This document shows positions 10,620-19,136 of a DNA stretch of 64,000 nt, in pieces; the first letter of the stretch is position 1; each line of letters begins with the position of its first letter. A program made the translations under genes and the position numbers. Origin of the DNA: an uncultured Alloprevotella sp. (GTDB lineage Bacteria; Bacteroidota; Bacteroidia; Bacteroidales; Bacteroidaceae). The stretch lies in contig CALUNU010000003.1 of assembly GCA_944322095.1 (NCBI GenBank), positions 1 to 64,000 on the forward strand, given 5' to 3'. Below the pieces are notes generated by a model. That model saw nothing but the letters and a program-made list of their open reading frames with translations, did not search any database and had not been told where the DNA came from.

Positions 10620-11819
10620 ATGGATATGAACCAGTTATCTGCACGCCTCAACCGCCTGGCCCCTTCGGCCACGCTGGCCATGTCGCAAAAGAGCGGCGAG
10701 CTCAAGGCTCAGGGCGTAGACGTCATTAATCTTTCGGTGGGCGAGCCCGACTTCAACACCCCCGACCATATCAAAGAGGCAGCCAAGAAGGCCGTCGACG
10801 ACAACTATTCGCGCTATTCGCCCGTGCCCGGCTATCCCGCCTTGCGCCAGGCCATCGCCGACAAGCTCAAACGCGAGAACGGGCTGGACTATGCGCTCTC
10901 GCAGATTGTCTGCTCCAACGGTGCGAAGCAAAGCGTCTGCAACGCCGTTATGGCGCTGGTGGGCGAGGGCGACGAAGTGATTATCCCCGCTCCCTACTGG
11001 GTGAGCTACCCGCAGATGGTGCTGATGGCCGACGGAACGCCCGTCTACGTGGAGGCAGGCATCGAGCAGGACTTTAAAATAACGCCCGGACAGCTCGAAG
11101 CAGCCATCACGCCGCGCACGCGCCTGCTCATCCTTTGCTCGCCCAGCAACCCGACGGGCTCCGTTTACAGCGCCGAGGAGCTCGAAGGCCTGGCAGCCGT
11201 GCTGCGCAGGCACGAAAACGTCATCGTGCTGAGCGACGAAATATACGAGCACATCAACTACGTGGGCCGTCACGCCTCGATAGCTTCCTGCCCGGGCATG
11301 AAGGAACGCACCGTGCTGGTGAACGGCGTTTCCAAGGCTTATGCCATGACGGGCTGGCGCATCGGTTTCATTGCCGCCCCCGAGTGGATTGCCAAGGCGT
11401 GCAACAAGCTACAAGGGCAGTACACCAGTGGCCCCTGCTCCGTGAGCCAGATGGCAGCCACGGCAGCTTTCGCCGGTCCGCAGGAGTGCGTGGAGGAGAT
11501 GCGCCGCGCCTTCGAACGCCGCAAGGAGCTCATCGTGAAGCTGGCCAAGGAAGTGCCGGGCTTCGAGGTGAACGATCCGCATGGAGCGTTCTATCTGTTC
11601 CCCAAGTGCAGCGCCTATTTCGGTAAGAAGTGTGGCGACCGCGTCATCAACAACAGCATGGATTTCGCCATGTTCCTGCTCGAAGAGGCACACGTGGCCA
11701 CCGTCGGCGGCGATGCCTTCGGCTCGCCCGAGTGCTTCCGCATGAGTTATGCCACGAGCGACGAGAACATCGTCGAAGCCCTGCGGCGCATCAAGGAAGC
11801 CGTAGCCCGCCTGCAATAA
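10620..11819 (+). CDS. PLP-dependent aminotransferase (aspartate aminotransferase type)
   Basis: 399-aa class I aminotransferase, probably moving amino groups between aspartate (or similar) and 2-oxoglutarate. PLP features: SNGAKQSVCNA near 100, PSNPTGSVYS near 170, LSDEIYEHI near 205, and the Schiff-base lysine in VNGVSKAYAMTGWRIG near 240. Length and layout match the subgroup I-gamma bacterial enzymes often named AspB/AspC. A second in-frame ATG at 10626 is possible. It is last in the lptF operon and is followed by a hairpin terminator. Confidence 0.93.
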   Translation: MDMNQLSARLNRLAPSATLAMSQKSGELKAQGVDVINLSVGEPDFNTPDHIKEAAKKAVDDNYSRYSPVPGYPALRQAIADKLKRENGLDYALSQIVCSNGAKQSVCNAVMALVGEGDEVIIPAPYWVSYPQMVLMADGTPVYVEAGIEQDFKITPGQLEAAITPRTRLLILCSPSNPTGSVYSAEELEGLAAVLRRHENVIVLSDEIYEHINYVGRHASIASCPGMKERTVLVNGVSKAYAMTGWRIGFIAAPEWIAKACNKLQGQYTSGPCSVSQMAATAAFAGPQECVEEMRRAFERRKELIVKLAKEVPGFEVNDPHGAFYLFPKCSAYFGKKCGDRVINNSMDFAMFLLEEAHVATVGGDAFGSPECFRMSYATSDENIVEALRRIKEAVARLQ

Positions 11820-11852
11820 GCTTCGGGGTATTCATATATATAAATAAGGTGT

Positions 11853-11893
11853 CCCGCGGGAAGAATGCGACAAAATCCCGCGGGCATCTTTTG
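11853..11893 (+). terminator. Terminator after the aminotransferase
   Basis: CCCGCGGGA and TCCCGCGGG can form a 9-bp stem across a 15-nt loop, followed by CATCTTTTG. The element sits between the aminotransferase and the acetyltransferase gene. Confidence 0.65.
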
Positions 11894-11906
11894 TTAATAG
11901 GCAGAC

Positions 11907-12524
11907 ATGGTCAAAGAAATTGATCCGCACACCACCTCGCGTGCTTATGCGTTCGACATGTGGATGAAAGCCCCCATGCCGATGGTAACGCTCTTCAAGA
12001 CACTGGACGTTACACGCCTGCTGCGGAAAAGCCGCAGGAGTGGATTGAAGTTTAACATGCTGATGTGCTATTGCATTGGCCGTGCGGCAAGCAGTGTGAG
12101 GGAGTTTTATGCGTTGCCGGTGGACGGAAAGCTCATGGCGTATGACCGCCTGGCAGTAAACACCATTGTGCAGAACAGGGAGGGCGAAGTGAGTTCCTGC
12201 GATGTGCCTTTCACCGACGACTTGCAGCGCTTCAACGCCGACTATCTGCGTTTGACGGCGCAGGTGGCCGCGAGCTGTGAGAACCACGACCAGACGGACA
12301 GCATGGTCATCGGCACTTCCGCGCTCGCGCATTATGAGATAGACGGAGCGGTGGGCATGTACAGCGGAATATTCAACAATCCGTTCATGATATGGGGGAA
12401 ATACAGGCAGCATCTTTGGAGGAAGTTACTGGTCGTTTCCTTCCAGTTTCATCACGTTCAGATGGACGGAGCACATGCTGCCACTTTTTTGGACAGACTG
12501 CAAAAAGAAATAAACAAGATATAA
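11907..12524 (+). CDS. CatA-like O-acetyltransferase
   Basis: 205-aa member of the chloramphenicol-acetyltransferase fold family (acetyl-CoA-dependent O-acetyltransferase, normally a trimer). The catalytic motif HHxxxDG is present as FHHVQMDGAHAATFLDRLQ near the C-terminus, and FNMLMCYCIGRA matches the family core. Many Bacteroidota carry such a chromosomal gene, so chloramphenicol resistance cannot be assumed. Codon use is somewhat less GC-biased than its neighbours. Its own -7 box was not clear; it begins 14 nt after the terminator. Confidence 0.85.
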   Translation: MVKEIDPHTTSRAYAFDMWMKAPMPMVTLFKTLDVTRLLRKSRRSGLKFNMLMCYCIGRAASSVREFYALPVDGKLMAYDRLAVNTIVQNREGEVSSCDVPFTDDLQRFNADYLRLTAQVAASCENHDQTDSMVIGTSALAHYEIDGAVGMYSGIFNNPFMIWGKYRQHLWRKLLVVSFQFHHVQMDGAHAATFLDRLQKEINKI

Positions 12525-12609
12525 GGGGAAATAGAGGAACAAATGCTACCTTTGCTCCTATAAAGGCGCTGTCAGCGGCGTTCATACGGAATGTTTAAAG
12601 ACGAAGACC

Positions 12610-13194
12610 ATGAATAAAACAATTTATCAGGCTGCTTTTTGGCTCATCTTGCCCTTGCTGTTGCTATGCACGTCGTGTGCCGAGAGAAGGAATGGCTATC
12701 AGGTAGTGGGCGTTTGGGAAGGCGAAGACTTCAAGGTGGAATATCGCGATACGACGCTGATGCTTTCGCCGCGCTTTATCTTTGTTCCCGACAGCGACGA
12801 CCCCGAGCGGGGCGAAGTGGAGGTGCGTGGCTCGTATGACATGTTCACTGTCGAGACCGACGAGTATTATGCCACACATGCCGAGGGGCCTTTCCTTATG
12901 AAAGGTACGTGGTGGGCCACGAAGGACGGGGTGACGCTGTCGTTTACGGCCGATGACGTCGAAGCAAGTCTTACGAAAATCGCATTGGTGGATGCTCCGG
13001 CCGATGCAACGGCTTTTTTTAATGCAGTCAGCAACGACAATAAGCAGACCAAGGTGGTGACGTCGAAGGAAGTTGCCGCGCTTCTTTCAGAATTTCTGGA
13101 CGACGAGAGCGAAGAGGCTGACATCCGATTTAAGGAAGGAGATCGCCTGACCGTTTTATGGAACGGAACCGACTGGCCGTTGCGTAGAGACTGA
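12610..13194 (+). CDS. Predicted lipoprotein of unknown function
   Basis: 194 aa with a lipoprotein signal (MNKTIYQAAFWLILPLLLLC, then TSC at the cleavage site). The mature part has a lipocalin-like start (VVGVWEGEDFKVEYRDTTLM) and an acidic C-terminal half. I recognise no family with certainty. TACCTTTG at 12547-12554 could be its -7 box. It is the last plus-strand gene before a bidirectional terminator. Confidence 0.75.
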   Translation: MNKTIYQAAFWLILPLLLLCTSCAERRNGYQVVGVWEGEDFKVEYRDTTLMLSPRFIFVPDSDDPERGEVEVRGSYDMFTVETDEYYATHAEGPFLMKGTWWATKDGVTLSFTADDVEASLTKIALVDAPADATAFFNAVSNDNKQTKVVTSKEVAALLSEFLDDESEEADIRFKEGDRLTVLWNGTDWPLRRD

Positions 13195-13214
13195 CCAGGG
13201 CGAGCATATACGTA

Positions 13215-13260
13215 AACAGCCCCGCGCAGATAGAAAGAATATTCAGCGCGGGGCTGTTTT
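13215..13260. terminator. Bidirectional terminator
   Basis: Perfect 13-bp stem AACAGCCCCGCGC / GCGCGGGGCTGTT with an 18-nt loop and T run on the plus side. It separates the convergent lipoprotein and AraC-like genes. Confidence 0.9.
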
Positions 13261-13279
13261 GTATGGGTGGGCGCGAGGG

Positions 13280-14410
13280 TCAGTCGGCTTCCTTAACCGC
13301 GGCATGCGGAGCCACGGGGCTGTTGGCCTTGAACCATTCCGTGAGATCTTGGTTCTCGTAGCGTTCAAAGTTGTTGATGGCAGTTTTCAGCGTGAGGAAC
13401 CCCACGCGCTCGTGCTGGCGAAGGTCGGTGATGCTCCCGTCGAGGATGAGGCGTTTGAGCTCCGTCACGCGGTAACGGCTGATGTATTCGTGGATGTCGT
13501 TATATCCCTGTGAGCGCAGGCTTTGAAGCACGAGATGGCGGTTGAAGCCAGCCAGGCGGCAGAGCTTCTCGCGGTTGAAAAGGCAGTCGAGGTAGGGCTT
13601 GTCGGTCTGCATGATGTATTCCATGGCCTCGAAACGTTGCAGGTTGGCTTCGTTGAAGTCGTCGCGCTCCGACTTGCTGATGGCTTCGGGAGTGGGCGGC
13701 TCTTTCACGGGGCGTATGTCGGGATAGCTGAAGCCCTGAATGGCAGGTTTCAGAATGCTGAAAAACATGAACATATTAACCAGCGTGAAGAGCAGGATGT
13801 AGCAGTTGAGCGCGATAAGATTGAAGCGAACGGTGAGCACTGCGAAAAAAAGGGAGACGAAGCCGAGCGCCGTGCCGTAGGTAATCATGTTTCCCGGCAG
13901 CTGGAAGCGACGTACCAGGCGGTGGGGCAGGCGGAAAATGTTGACAATGTAGTAGCCCGAAAGGATGAGAGCCGCAAAGCGCAGGAGAACGTCGCCACTG
14001 AGCAGGTGCTCGCGTAAATCGTCGGCCGTCTGTATTTTCAGAAAGTTGGCCCCGAGAGCGGCTCCCCCAGCATAGAGGAAAATGAAGATGAGCGCCGGGC
14101 TGGCATAGCCCCACATGCGTCCCCATTGCAGGTAGCCGGGCATGCACAAACCAAGGGGGTAAATGCTTTGCAGATACGAGCAGGCCACAAGATAGATGAG
14201 CAGGATGGGGTGGAGCATGTCGAGGCGTGGAAAGCTGCTGGCCGTTGCCACATAAAAAAGGGCCCCGCAATACATCAGGCAGATGAGCAGCATGATCCAT
14301 GCCAGAGAGAGATAACTGACGCTGCGGCGGGCAAAATAGAACAGCACGAGGCTCATCATGAGATGCGCCGTGGCTGCAAATTCGGTAGTGACTAAAATAA
14401 GCGTTTGCAT
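13280..14410 (-). CDS. Membrane-anchored AraC-type HTH regulator
   Basis: About 376 aa. The N-terminal 220 residues hold six or seven hydrophobic segments; the C-terminal ~110 residues form an AraC-like DNA-binding region (NREKLCRLAGFNRHLVLQSL, then FLTLKTAINNFERYENQDLT as the second helix-turn-helix). Such membrane-bound AraC proteins are common in Bacteroidota; the signal sensed is unknown. I take the ATG at 14410; an ATG at 14419 lies inside a candidate -7 box (minus-strand TATTTTTG at 14417-14424), which would make the transcript nearly leaderless, so the true start is uncertain. Confidence 0.8.
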   Translation of the reverse strand: MQTLILVTTEFAATAHLMMSLVLFYFARRSVSYLSLAWIMLLICLMYCGALFYVATASSFPRLDMLHPILLIYLVACSYLQSIYPLGLCMPGYLQWGRMWGYASPALIFIFLYAGGAALGANFLKIQTADDLREHLLSGDVLLRFAALILSGYYIVNIFRLPHRLVRRFQLPGNMITYGTALGFVSLFFAVLTVRFNLIALNCYILLFTLVNMFMFFSILKPAIQGFSYPDIRPVKEPPTPEAISKSERDDFNEANLQRFEAMEYIMQTDKPYLDCLFNREKLCRLAGFNRHLVLQSLRSQGYNDIHEYISRYRVTELKRLILDGSITDLRQHERVGFLTLKTAINNFERYENQDLTEWFKANSPVAPHAAVKEAD

Positions 14411-14501
14411 GGGCAGCAAAAATATGAATTCTTTTTATTATTGTGTGCGCAGGGCGTGAGAAAAATTTTATTACTTTTGCATAGATTTTGTGGCAAGCAA
14501 G

Positions 14502-15329
14502 ATGACAGCAACAAGCCCTTTCACAATAGATATAGCTAAGGTGTTGCGTGACAAAGCCGGCGACAAGGCACGGTATGTGCCGGGATTTGTCGTAGCGTGG
14601 TTGAAGAAAATCATTCATCAAGATCAGGTCAACGAGTTTATTCTCGCCGAAGGCGACAAGCAAGGCGTGGAATGGCTGGAAGATTGCGTAAAATATCTTG
14701 ACATGCGCTTGCAGGTGGAGGGCGAAGAGAATTTGCCCCCGGCAGGAACGGGACGATATTGCACGTTCGTGAGCAACCATCCGTTAGGAGGCATAGACGG
14801 TGTGGCTTTGGGCGCCATCTTGGGCCGACGCTACGAGGGAGAAGTGAAATACCTCGTGAACGACATGCTCATGAACTTGCACGGCTTGGCTCCCATGTTC
14901 ATCCCCATAAATAAAGTAGGGGCGCAAAGCCGCAACTTCCCCCTGATGGTCGAGGAAGGCTTCCGCAGCCAGAACCATATCATCATGTTTCCCGCAGGTC
15001 TTTGCTCACGGCGCATCAAAGGGCAGATATGCGACATTCCCTGGGCCAAGACTTTCGTCGTAAAAAGCGTGGAGACGCATCGCGACGTGGTGCCCATCCA
15101 TTTCGGCGGACAAAACTCAGAATTTTTCTATCGTCTGGCCAATATCAGCAAGCGCCTGGGCATCAAGTTCAATATCGCCATGCTGTTTCTGGTGGACGAG
15201 ATGTATAAGAATACCCACAAGACTTTTACAATCAAAATAGGGAAACCCATTCCGTGGGAGACCTTTGACAAGTCGCGCACGCCCATACAGTGGGCAGCCT
15301 ATGTGCGCGATTTGGTGTATAAATTATAG
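14502..15329 (+). CDS. glsA: Lysophospholipid-type acyltransferase, GlsA-like
   Basis: Predicted membrane-associated O-acyltransferase. The PlsC-type motifs are present: FVSNHPLGGIDGVALG (the HX4D catalytic pair as H...D) and IIMFPAGLCSRR. 275 aa from the ATG at 14502; a GTG at 14490 is an alternative. With the next gene it matches the glsB/glsA pair that makes glycine lipids in Bacteroides, where GlsB N-acylates glycine and GlsA adds the second acyl chain. TACTTTTG at 14472-14479 fits a -7 box. Assignment rests on motif plus neighbour. Confidence 0.82.
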   Translation: MTATSPFTIDIAKVLRDKAGDKARYVPGFVVAWLKKIIHQDQVNEFILAEGDKQGVEWLEDCVKYLDMRLQVEGEENLPPAGTGRYCTFVSNHPLGGIDGVALGAILGRRYEGEVKYLVNDMLMNLHGLAPMFIPINKVGAQSRNFPLMVEEGFRSQNHIIMFPAGLCSRRIKGQICDIPWAKTFVVKSVETHRDVVPIHFGGQNSEFFYRLANISKRLGIKFNIAMLFLVDEMYKNTHKTFTIKIGKPIPWETFDKSRTPIQWAAYVRDLVYKL

Positions 15330-15377
15330 TAGATAATAACGGAATCCCATCCCGAATCTGTTTCAGACCTATTTATC

Positions 15378-16361
15378 ATGAATATGGAAGAAATCATTCA
15401 GCCGGTGGATCGCGAGTTGCTCAAGCAGGAGCTTACGCCCGCGAGGAAACTGCGTGTTACGAACAAAAGCAACAACGATATTTACATAGTAACGTACCAG
15501 CAAGCGCCCAATGTGGTAATGGAAATAGGCCGTTTGCGGGAGATTGCATTCAGAGTAGCGGGCGGCGGTACGGGAAAGCCCTACGATTTGGACGAATTTG
15601 ACACGTGTTCTCACCCCTATTATCAGTTGATTGTGTGGGACCCCGAGGAAGAACAGATCTTGGGTGGCTATCGTTTCCTGCCCGGCTCGGAAATCGAGTT
15701 CGACGCAGCCGGCCAGCCCAAGTTGGCAACGGGGCATATGTTCCATTTTTCAGATACGTTCATCCGCGACTACATCCGCGAGACCGTAGAATTGGGCCGT
15801 TCGTTCGTAACGTTGGAATATCAGAGCGCGCGTCGCCAGGGAAAGGGACTTTTTGCTCTTGACAATTTGTGGGATGGCTTGGGAGCCTTGACGGTGGTCA
15901 TTCCCGGCCTGAAATATTTCTTTGGCAAGATGACGATGTATCCTTCGTTCAACCGCCAGGCCCGCGATATGATTCTGTTCTTCCTTAATAAGCATTTCGG
16001 CGACAAGGAAAAGTTGGTTTACGCCGTCGACCCGATAAAAATAGACACCGACAAGGCCCTATTGGAAAAGCTTTTCAGCGAAGATTCATTTCGTGATGAC
16101 TATAAAATCCTCAACACCGAGGTGCGCAAGCTGGGCTACAACATACCTCCCTTGGTCAACGCATACATGGGCCTGAGCCCGACGATGCGCGTCTTCGGCA
16201 CGGCCGTCAATCACGAGTTTGGCGAGGTGGAGGAAACAGGCATTCTGATAGCCGTCGACGAAATACTGGAAGAGAAGCGTATGCGCCACATCGATTCGTT
16301 CGTGGCCGAGCACCCGGAAGCCACCGATGTGTTCAGCGATTTCTACGGGCAGGAAAATTAA
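15378..16361 (+). CDS. glsB: GNAT-fold N-acyltransferase, GlsB-like (hemolysin-like)
   Basis: 327-aa protein of the OlsB/hemolysin-like N-acyltransferase family, predicted to acylate the amino group of glycine in the first step of glycine-lipid synthesis. Visible family segments are REIAFRVAGGGTGKPYDLDE, the acyl-donor core QILGGYRFLPG, and ELGRSFVTLEYQ. Length and position 48 nt after the acyltransferase gene agree with the Bacteroides glsA-glsB arrangement. A second in-frame ATG at 15384 is possible. A strong terminator follows. Confidence 0.85.
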   Translation: MNMEEIIQPVDRELLKQELTPARKLRVTNKSNNDIYIVTYQQAPNVVMEIGRLREIAFRVAGGGTGKPYDLDEFDTCSHPYYQLIVWDPEEEQILGGYRFLPGSEIEFDAAGQPKLATGHMFHFSDTFIRDYIRETVELGRSFVTLEYQSARRQGKGLFALDNLWDGLGALTVVIPGLKYFFGKMTMYPSFNRQARDMILFFLNKHFGDKEKLVYAVDPIKIDTDKALLEKLFSEDSFRDDYKILNTEVRKLGYNIPPLVNAYMGLSPTMRVFGTAVNHEFGEVEETGILIAVDEILEEKRMRHIDSFVAEHPEATDVFSDFYGQEN

Positions 16362-16388
16362 GCTTCCAGCATACTGCATCCAACAAAA

Positions 16389-16422
16389 CATCCCCGGGCA
16401 CCTTCTTGGCGTCCCGGGGATG
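16389..16422. terminator. Bidirectional terminator between glsB and rubredoxin
   Basis: CATCCCCGGG / CCCGGGGATG forms a perfect 10-bp stem around a 14-nt loop. An A-rich run on the left serves as a T run for the minus strand. Confidence 0.85.
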
Positions 16423-16446
16423 ATTGATTATGGCCGTTCGTGACGA

Positions 16447-16611
16447 TTATTCCTCTACGACTTCAAACATGTCTTTTCCCACTCCGCACAGGGGGCATAC
16501 CCAGTCGTCGGGGATGTCTTCAAAAGCTGTTCCGGCGGCGATGCCTCCCTCGGGGTCTCCCACAGCAGGATCATATACCCAGTTACATACGGTGCAAACG
16601 TACTTCTTCAT
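16447..16611 (-). CDS. Rubredoxin
   Basis: 54-aa one-iron electron carrier. Both CxxC knuckles are present: [20 protein letters not shown] near the N-terminus and [16 protein letters not shown] near the C-terminus. The gene is too short to be obvious among longer frames but is an excellent match. It starts 30 nt after the superoxide dismutase gene in the same direction, so the two probably form an oxidative-stress operon in which rubredoxin supplies electrons to peroxide- or superoxide-reducing enzymes. Confidence 0.97.
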   Translation of the reverse strand: MKKYVCTVCNWVYDPAVGDPEGGIAAGTAFEDIPDDWVCPLCGVGKDMFEVVEE

Positions 16612-16641
16612 GATTGTTCTTGTGATATAAGGGTGAATAAA

Positions 16642-17241
16642 TTAAATGTATATGTTACATGAGCTGCGCTGCATCCGTTCTTCAACTTTGTTCCAATCGA
16701 TCAGTTCCCAAACGGCTTTAACGTAGTCGGCTCTTTTGTTGCGATAGTCAATGTAGTAGGCGTGTTCCCACACGTCAATGGTGAGCAGAGGCGTAAGCTC
16801 TTTGGTCAAGGGGTTGCCTGCATTGCTTTCTCCGCTGACAATCAGTTCGCATCTGTCGTTGATGCTCAGCCACGCCCAACCTGAGCCGAAAATGCCGACG
16901 GCTGTGTTGAGCAGCTGTTCCTTGAAAGCGTCCACCGAGCCATATTGCTGAAGAATGAGTTCTTTTAAGACAGAAGTCATGGGATGAGGCGTGGGGCTCA
17001 GCGTTTCAAAAAAGAAAGTGTGGTTCCACACTTGCGCTGCATTGTTGAAAATGGGACCGGAGGCCTTACAGATGATTTCTTCCACAGGCATGTCGGCATA
17101 AGGCGTGTTGACTACCAGACGGTTCAAGTTGTCGACATATGTCTGTACGTGACGGTCGAAATGATATTCGAGGGTCTCTTCACTCATTCTTGGCGCCAAC
17201 GCATTATGTGCGTAGGGCAACCGTGGCATTTTGTGTTCCAT
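16642..17241 (-). CDS. sodB: Iron-type superoxide dismutase
   Basis: Converts superoxide to hydrogen peroxide and oxygen. 199 aa, usual length. The metal ligands are in YHFDRHVQTYVDNLN, VWNHTFFF and DVWEHAYYIDYRN. The glutamine in NNAAQVWNHTF is the residue typical of Fe-type enzymes, although several Bacteroidales enzymes are cambialistic. Start at ATG 17241 (MEHKMPRLPYAHN). A minus-strand -7 box TATTTTTG lies at 17300-17307 with TTGG upstream. Rubredoxin follows. Confidence 0.96.
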   Translation of the reverse strand: MEHKMPRLPYAHNALAPRMSEETLEYHFDRHVQTYVDNLNRLVVNTPYADMPVEEIICKASGPIFNNAAQVWNHTFFFETLSPTPHPMTSVLKELILQQYGSVDAFKEQLLNTAVGIFGSGWAWLSINDRCELIVSGESNAGNPLTKELTPLLTIDVWEHAYYIDYRNKRADYVKAVWELIDWNKVEERMQRSSCNIYI

Positions 17242-17549
17242 AAGTCTAAGCTTTTTAGAAGATGAGTGGATATTATAGCTTTTGTTTGTTCTACGACTTC
17301 AAAAATACAATGTTTCCGTTCTTTATCCAAGTAAAAGTCAGGAAAAAGTGGAACGTTTCCGTATTTTTGATGATTTTTTGTGTCGAAAAAACATCATGTA
17401 CGTGATGCAGAGCCTATGCTTTACGCTTTGTAAGCGTCCGCCACGCCATACGAGGTTCTTTGAAAGCGAAGCGTTTGTTGCTGGGCGAAAAATAAATGAA
17501 GCGGAAACTTCCGTATGAAGAGGAAGCTTCCGCCTGCATTGTAGCGCTA
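17242..17549. other. Spacer with sodB promoter and terminator hairpin
   Basis: Contains the sodB -7 box (minus-strand TATTTTTG, 17300-17307) and a hairpin at 17501-17533 (GCGGAAACTTCC / GGAAGCTTCCGC, one mismatch) followed on the minus strand by an AT-rich, T-containing tail; it probably terminates the AICAR formyltransferase transcript. The short plus-strand frame at 17282-17518 has no recognisable protein features. Confidence 0.7.
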
Positions 17550-17753
17550 TTATTTCTTTTTATGACGGTTGGCCCGGTTGCGTCGGATGTCGGCTTTCTT
17601 TTTGGCAGCTCCTGATCCGTGTGCCCCTGTGACGTATCCTTTCTTTTTGGCTTTCGTCTTGAGGGTTTCCTTTTGGGGAGCCGCTTTCGAGCTTTTAAAG
17701 ACGATGCCGCTCGTCATGGCGCGTTCAATTTCTTCTTCGCCTGCTTTGCGCAT
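17550..17753 (-). CDS. Small basic protein of unknown function
   Basis: 67 aa starting MRKAGEEEIERAMTSGIVF and ending RRNRANRHKKK. It is strongly basic in its C-terminal half (KTKAKKKG, AAKKKADIRRNRANRHKKK), suggesting nucleic-acid or ribosome binding. It begins 11 nt after the AICAR formyltransferase stop in the same direction and ends just before a terminator, so it is probably the last gene of that operon. I do not recognise the family. Confidence 0.6.
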   Translation of the reverse strand: MRKAGEEEIERAMTSGIVFKSSKAAPQKETLKTKAKKKGYVTGAHGSGAAKKKADIRRNRANRHKKK

Positions 17754-17764
17754 GGTGTCGAGGT

Positions 17765-18946
17765 TTAATGGTGGAACAAGCGGATGCCCGTGAAGGCCAT
17801 GGCCATGTTGTATTTGTCGCATGTGGCGATAACGTGGTCGTCGCGTACGCTGCCGCCGGCTTGCGCCACATATTCCACGCCGCTCTTGTGGGCACGTTCG
17901 ATATTGTCGCCGAAGGGAAAAAATGCGTCCGAGCCCAGCGACACGCCTTTGTTGCGGGCTATCCATTCCTTCTTTTCCTCCATGGTCAACGCCTCGGGGC
18001 GCTCCGTGAAGAACTGTTGCCAGGCTCCGTCGGCCAGCACGTCGTCGTGATCTTCCGAGATGTAAAGGTCGATGGTGTTGTCGCGGTCGGCGCGGCGTAT
18101 CTTCTCCACCCAGGGAAGGGCCATCACTTTCGGGTGCTGGCGCAGCCACCAGATGTCGGCTTTGTTCCCGGCCAGGCGGGTGCAGTGGATACGACTCTGC
18201 TGCCCGGCACCAATGCCGATGGCCTGTCCGTCCTTTACGTAGCACACCGAGTTGCTTTGTGTATATTTCAGCGTGATGAGGGCTATCATGAGGTCGCGCT
18301 TGGCAAAGTCGGGTATCTCCTTGTTCGCCGTGGGGCGGTTGTCGAAGATGGCGGGGTCGCTCAGGTCTATTTCGTTGCGGCCCTGCTCAAACGTGATGCC
18401 GAACACCTGCTTGTGCTCCACGGGGGCCGGGCGATAGTTTTCATCGATGCGGATGACGTTGTAGGTGCCTTTCCGCTTGGCCCGAAGTATTTCCAGGGCT
18501 TCGTCTGTAAAGCCCGGTGCAATTACGCCGTCGCTCACTTCGCGTTTGATGAGCAGGGCCGTCGCCTTGTCGCACGTATCGCTCAGCGCGATGAAGTCGC
18601 CATAGGACGACATGCGGTCAGCCCCGCGGGCGCGGGCATATGCCGAGGCAATCGGTGTGAGCGGTTCCTCTATATCGTCAACGAAATATATTTTCCGCAA
18701 CGTTTCATCAAGAGGCAGTCCGACGGCGGCGCCGGCAGGCGACACGTGTTTGAACGAGGTGGCGGCAGGCAGGCCTGTTGCGGCTTTCAGTTCGCGGACA
18801 AGCTGCCATCCGTTCAGAGCATCCAGAAAATTGATGTAGCCGGGGCGGCCGTTCAACACTTCGATGGGGAGTTCTTCTTCGGTCATGTAGATGCGCGAAG
18901 GCTTTTGGTTGGGGTTGCAGCCGTACTTCAGCGCTAGTTCTTTCAT
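17765..18946 (-). CDS. Stand-alone AICAR formyltransferase
   Basis: Formylates AICAR to FAICAR with 10-formyl-tetrahydrofolate in purine synthesis. 393 aa, corresponding only to the transformylase half of PurH; the IMP cyclohydrolase domain is absent. Family segments: ELALKYGCNPNQKPSRIY at the start, ATSFKHVSPAGAAVGLPL (catalytic K-H), LKYTQSNSVCYVKDGQAIGI and GSDAFFPFGDNIERA. I use the ATG at 18946; a TTG at 18952 is in frame. A minus-strand -7 box TAACTTTG lies at 18978-18985. A separate IMP cyclohydrolase or full PurH would be expected elsewhere. Confidence 0.92.
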   Translation of the reverse strand: MKELALKYGCNPNQKPSRIYMTEEELPIEVLNGRPGYINFLDALNGWQLVRELKAATGLPAATSFKHVSPAGAAVGLPLDETLRKIYFVDDIEEPLTPIASAYARARGADRMSSYGDFIALSDTCDKATALLIKREVSDGVIAPGFTDEALEILRAKRKGTYNVIRIDENYRPAPVEHKQVFGITFEQGRNEIDLSDPAIFDNRPTANKEIPDFAKRDLMIALITLKYTQSNSVCYVKDGQAIGIGAGQQSRIHCTRLAGNKADIWWLRQHPKVMALPWVEKIRRADRDNTIDLYISEDHDDVLADGAWQQFFTERPEALTMEEKKEWIARNKGVSLGSDAFFPFGDNIERAHKSGVEYVAQAGGSVRDDHVIATCDKYNMAMAFTGIRLFHH

Positions 18947-19059
18947 AAGCAAATGGTATTTAGTTCTTTTCTGCGGACAAAGTTACAGATTTTTTCGTGA
19001 ACAGGCGGAGCCATTCCCCGGGGCGGGCATGAAAGGACGCGAAGTTGGGGGCAACAGAT

Positions 19060-19099
19060 TTCGGACAGCCGGCTCATGGTGGTGAGCGGGCTGTCCGAA
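19060..19099. terminator. Hairpin downstream of malQ
   Basis: 17-bp stem with one mismatch (TTCGGACAGCCGGCTCA / TGAGCGGGCTGTCCGAA) immediately after the malQ stop on the minus strand. There is no clear T run, so it may protect the 3' end or be a factor-assisted terminator. Confidence 0.55.
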
Positions 19100-19136
19100 T
19101 GTGTTGAGTGGGGTGGGGAGGAGCTGTGCGTGCTTC

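Noticed and set aside
11907..12524. Acquired chloramphenicol-resistance gene
   Set aside because: The CAT fold and HHxxxDG motif are present, but no mobile element flanks it and similar chromosomal genes exist widely; resistance is not supported by the sequence.
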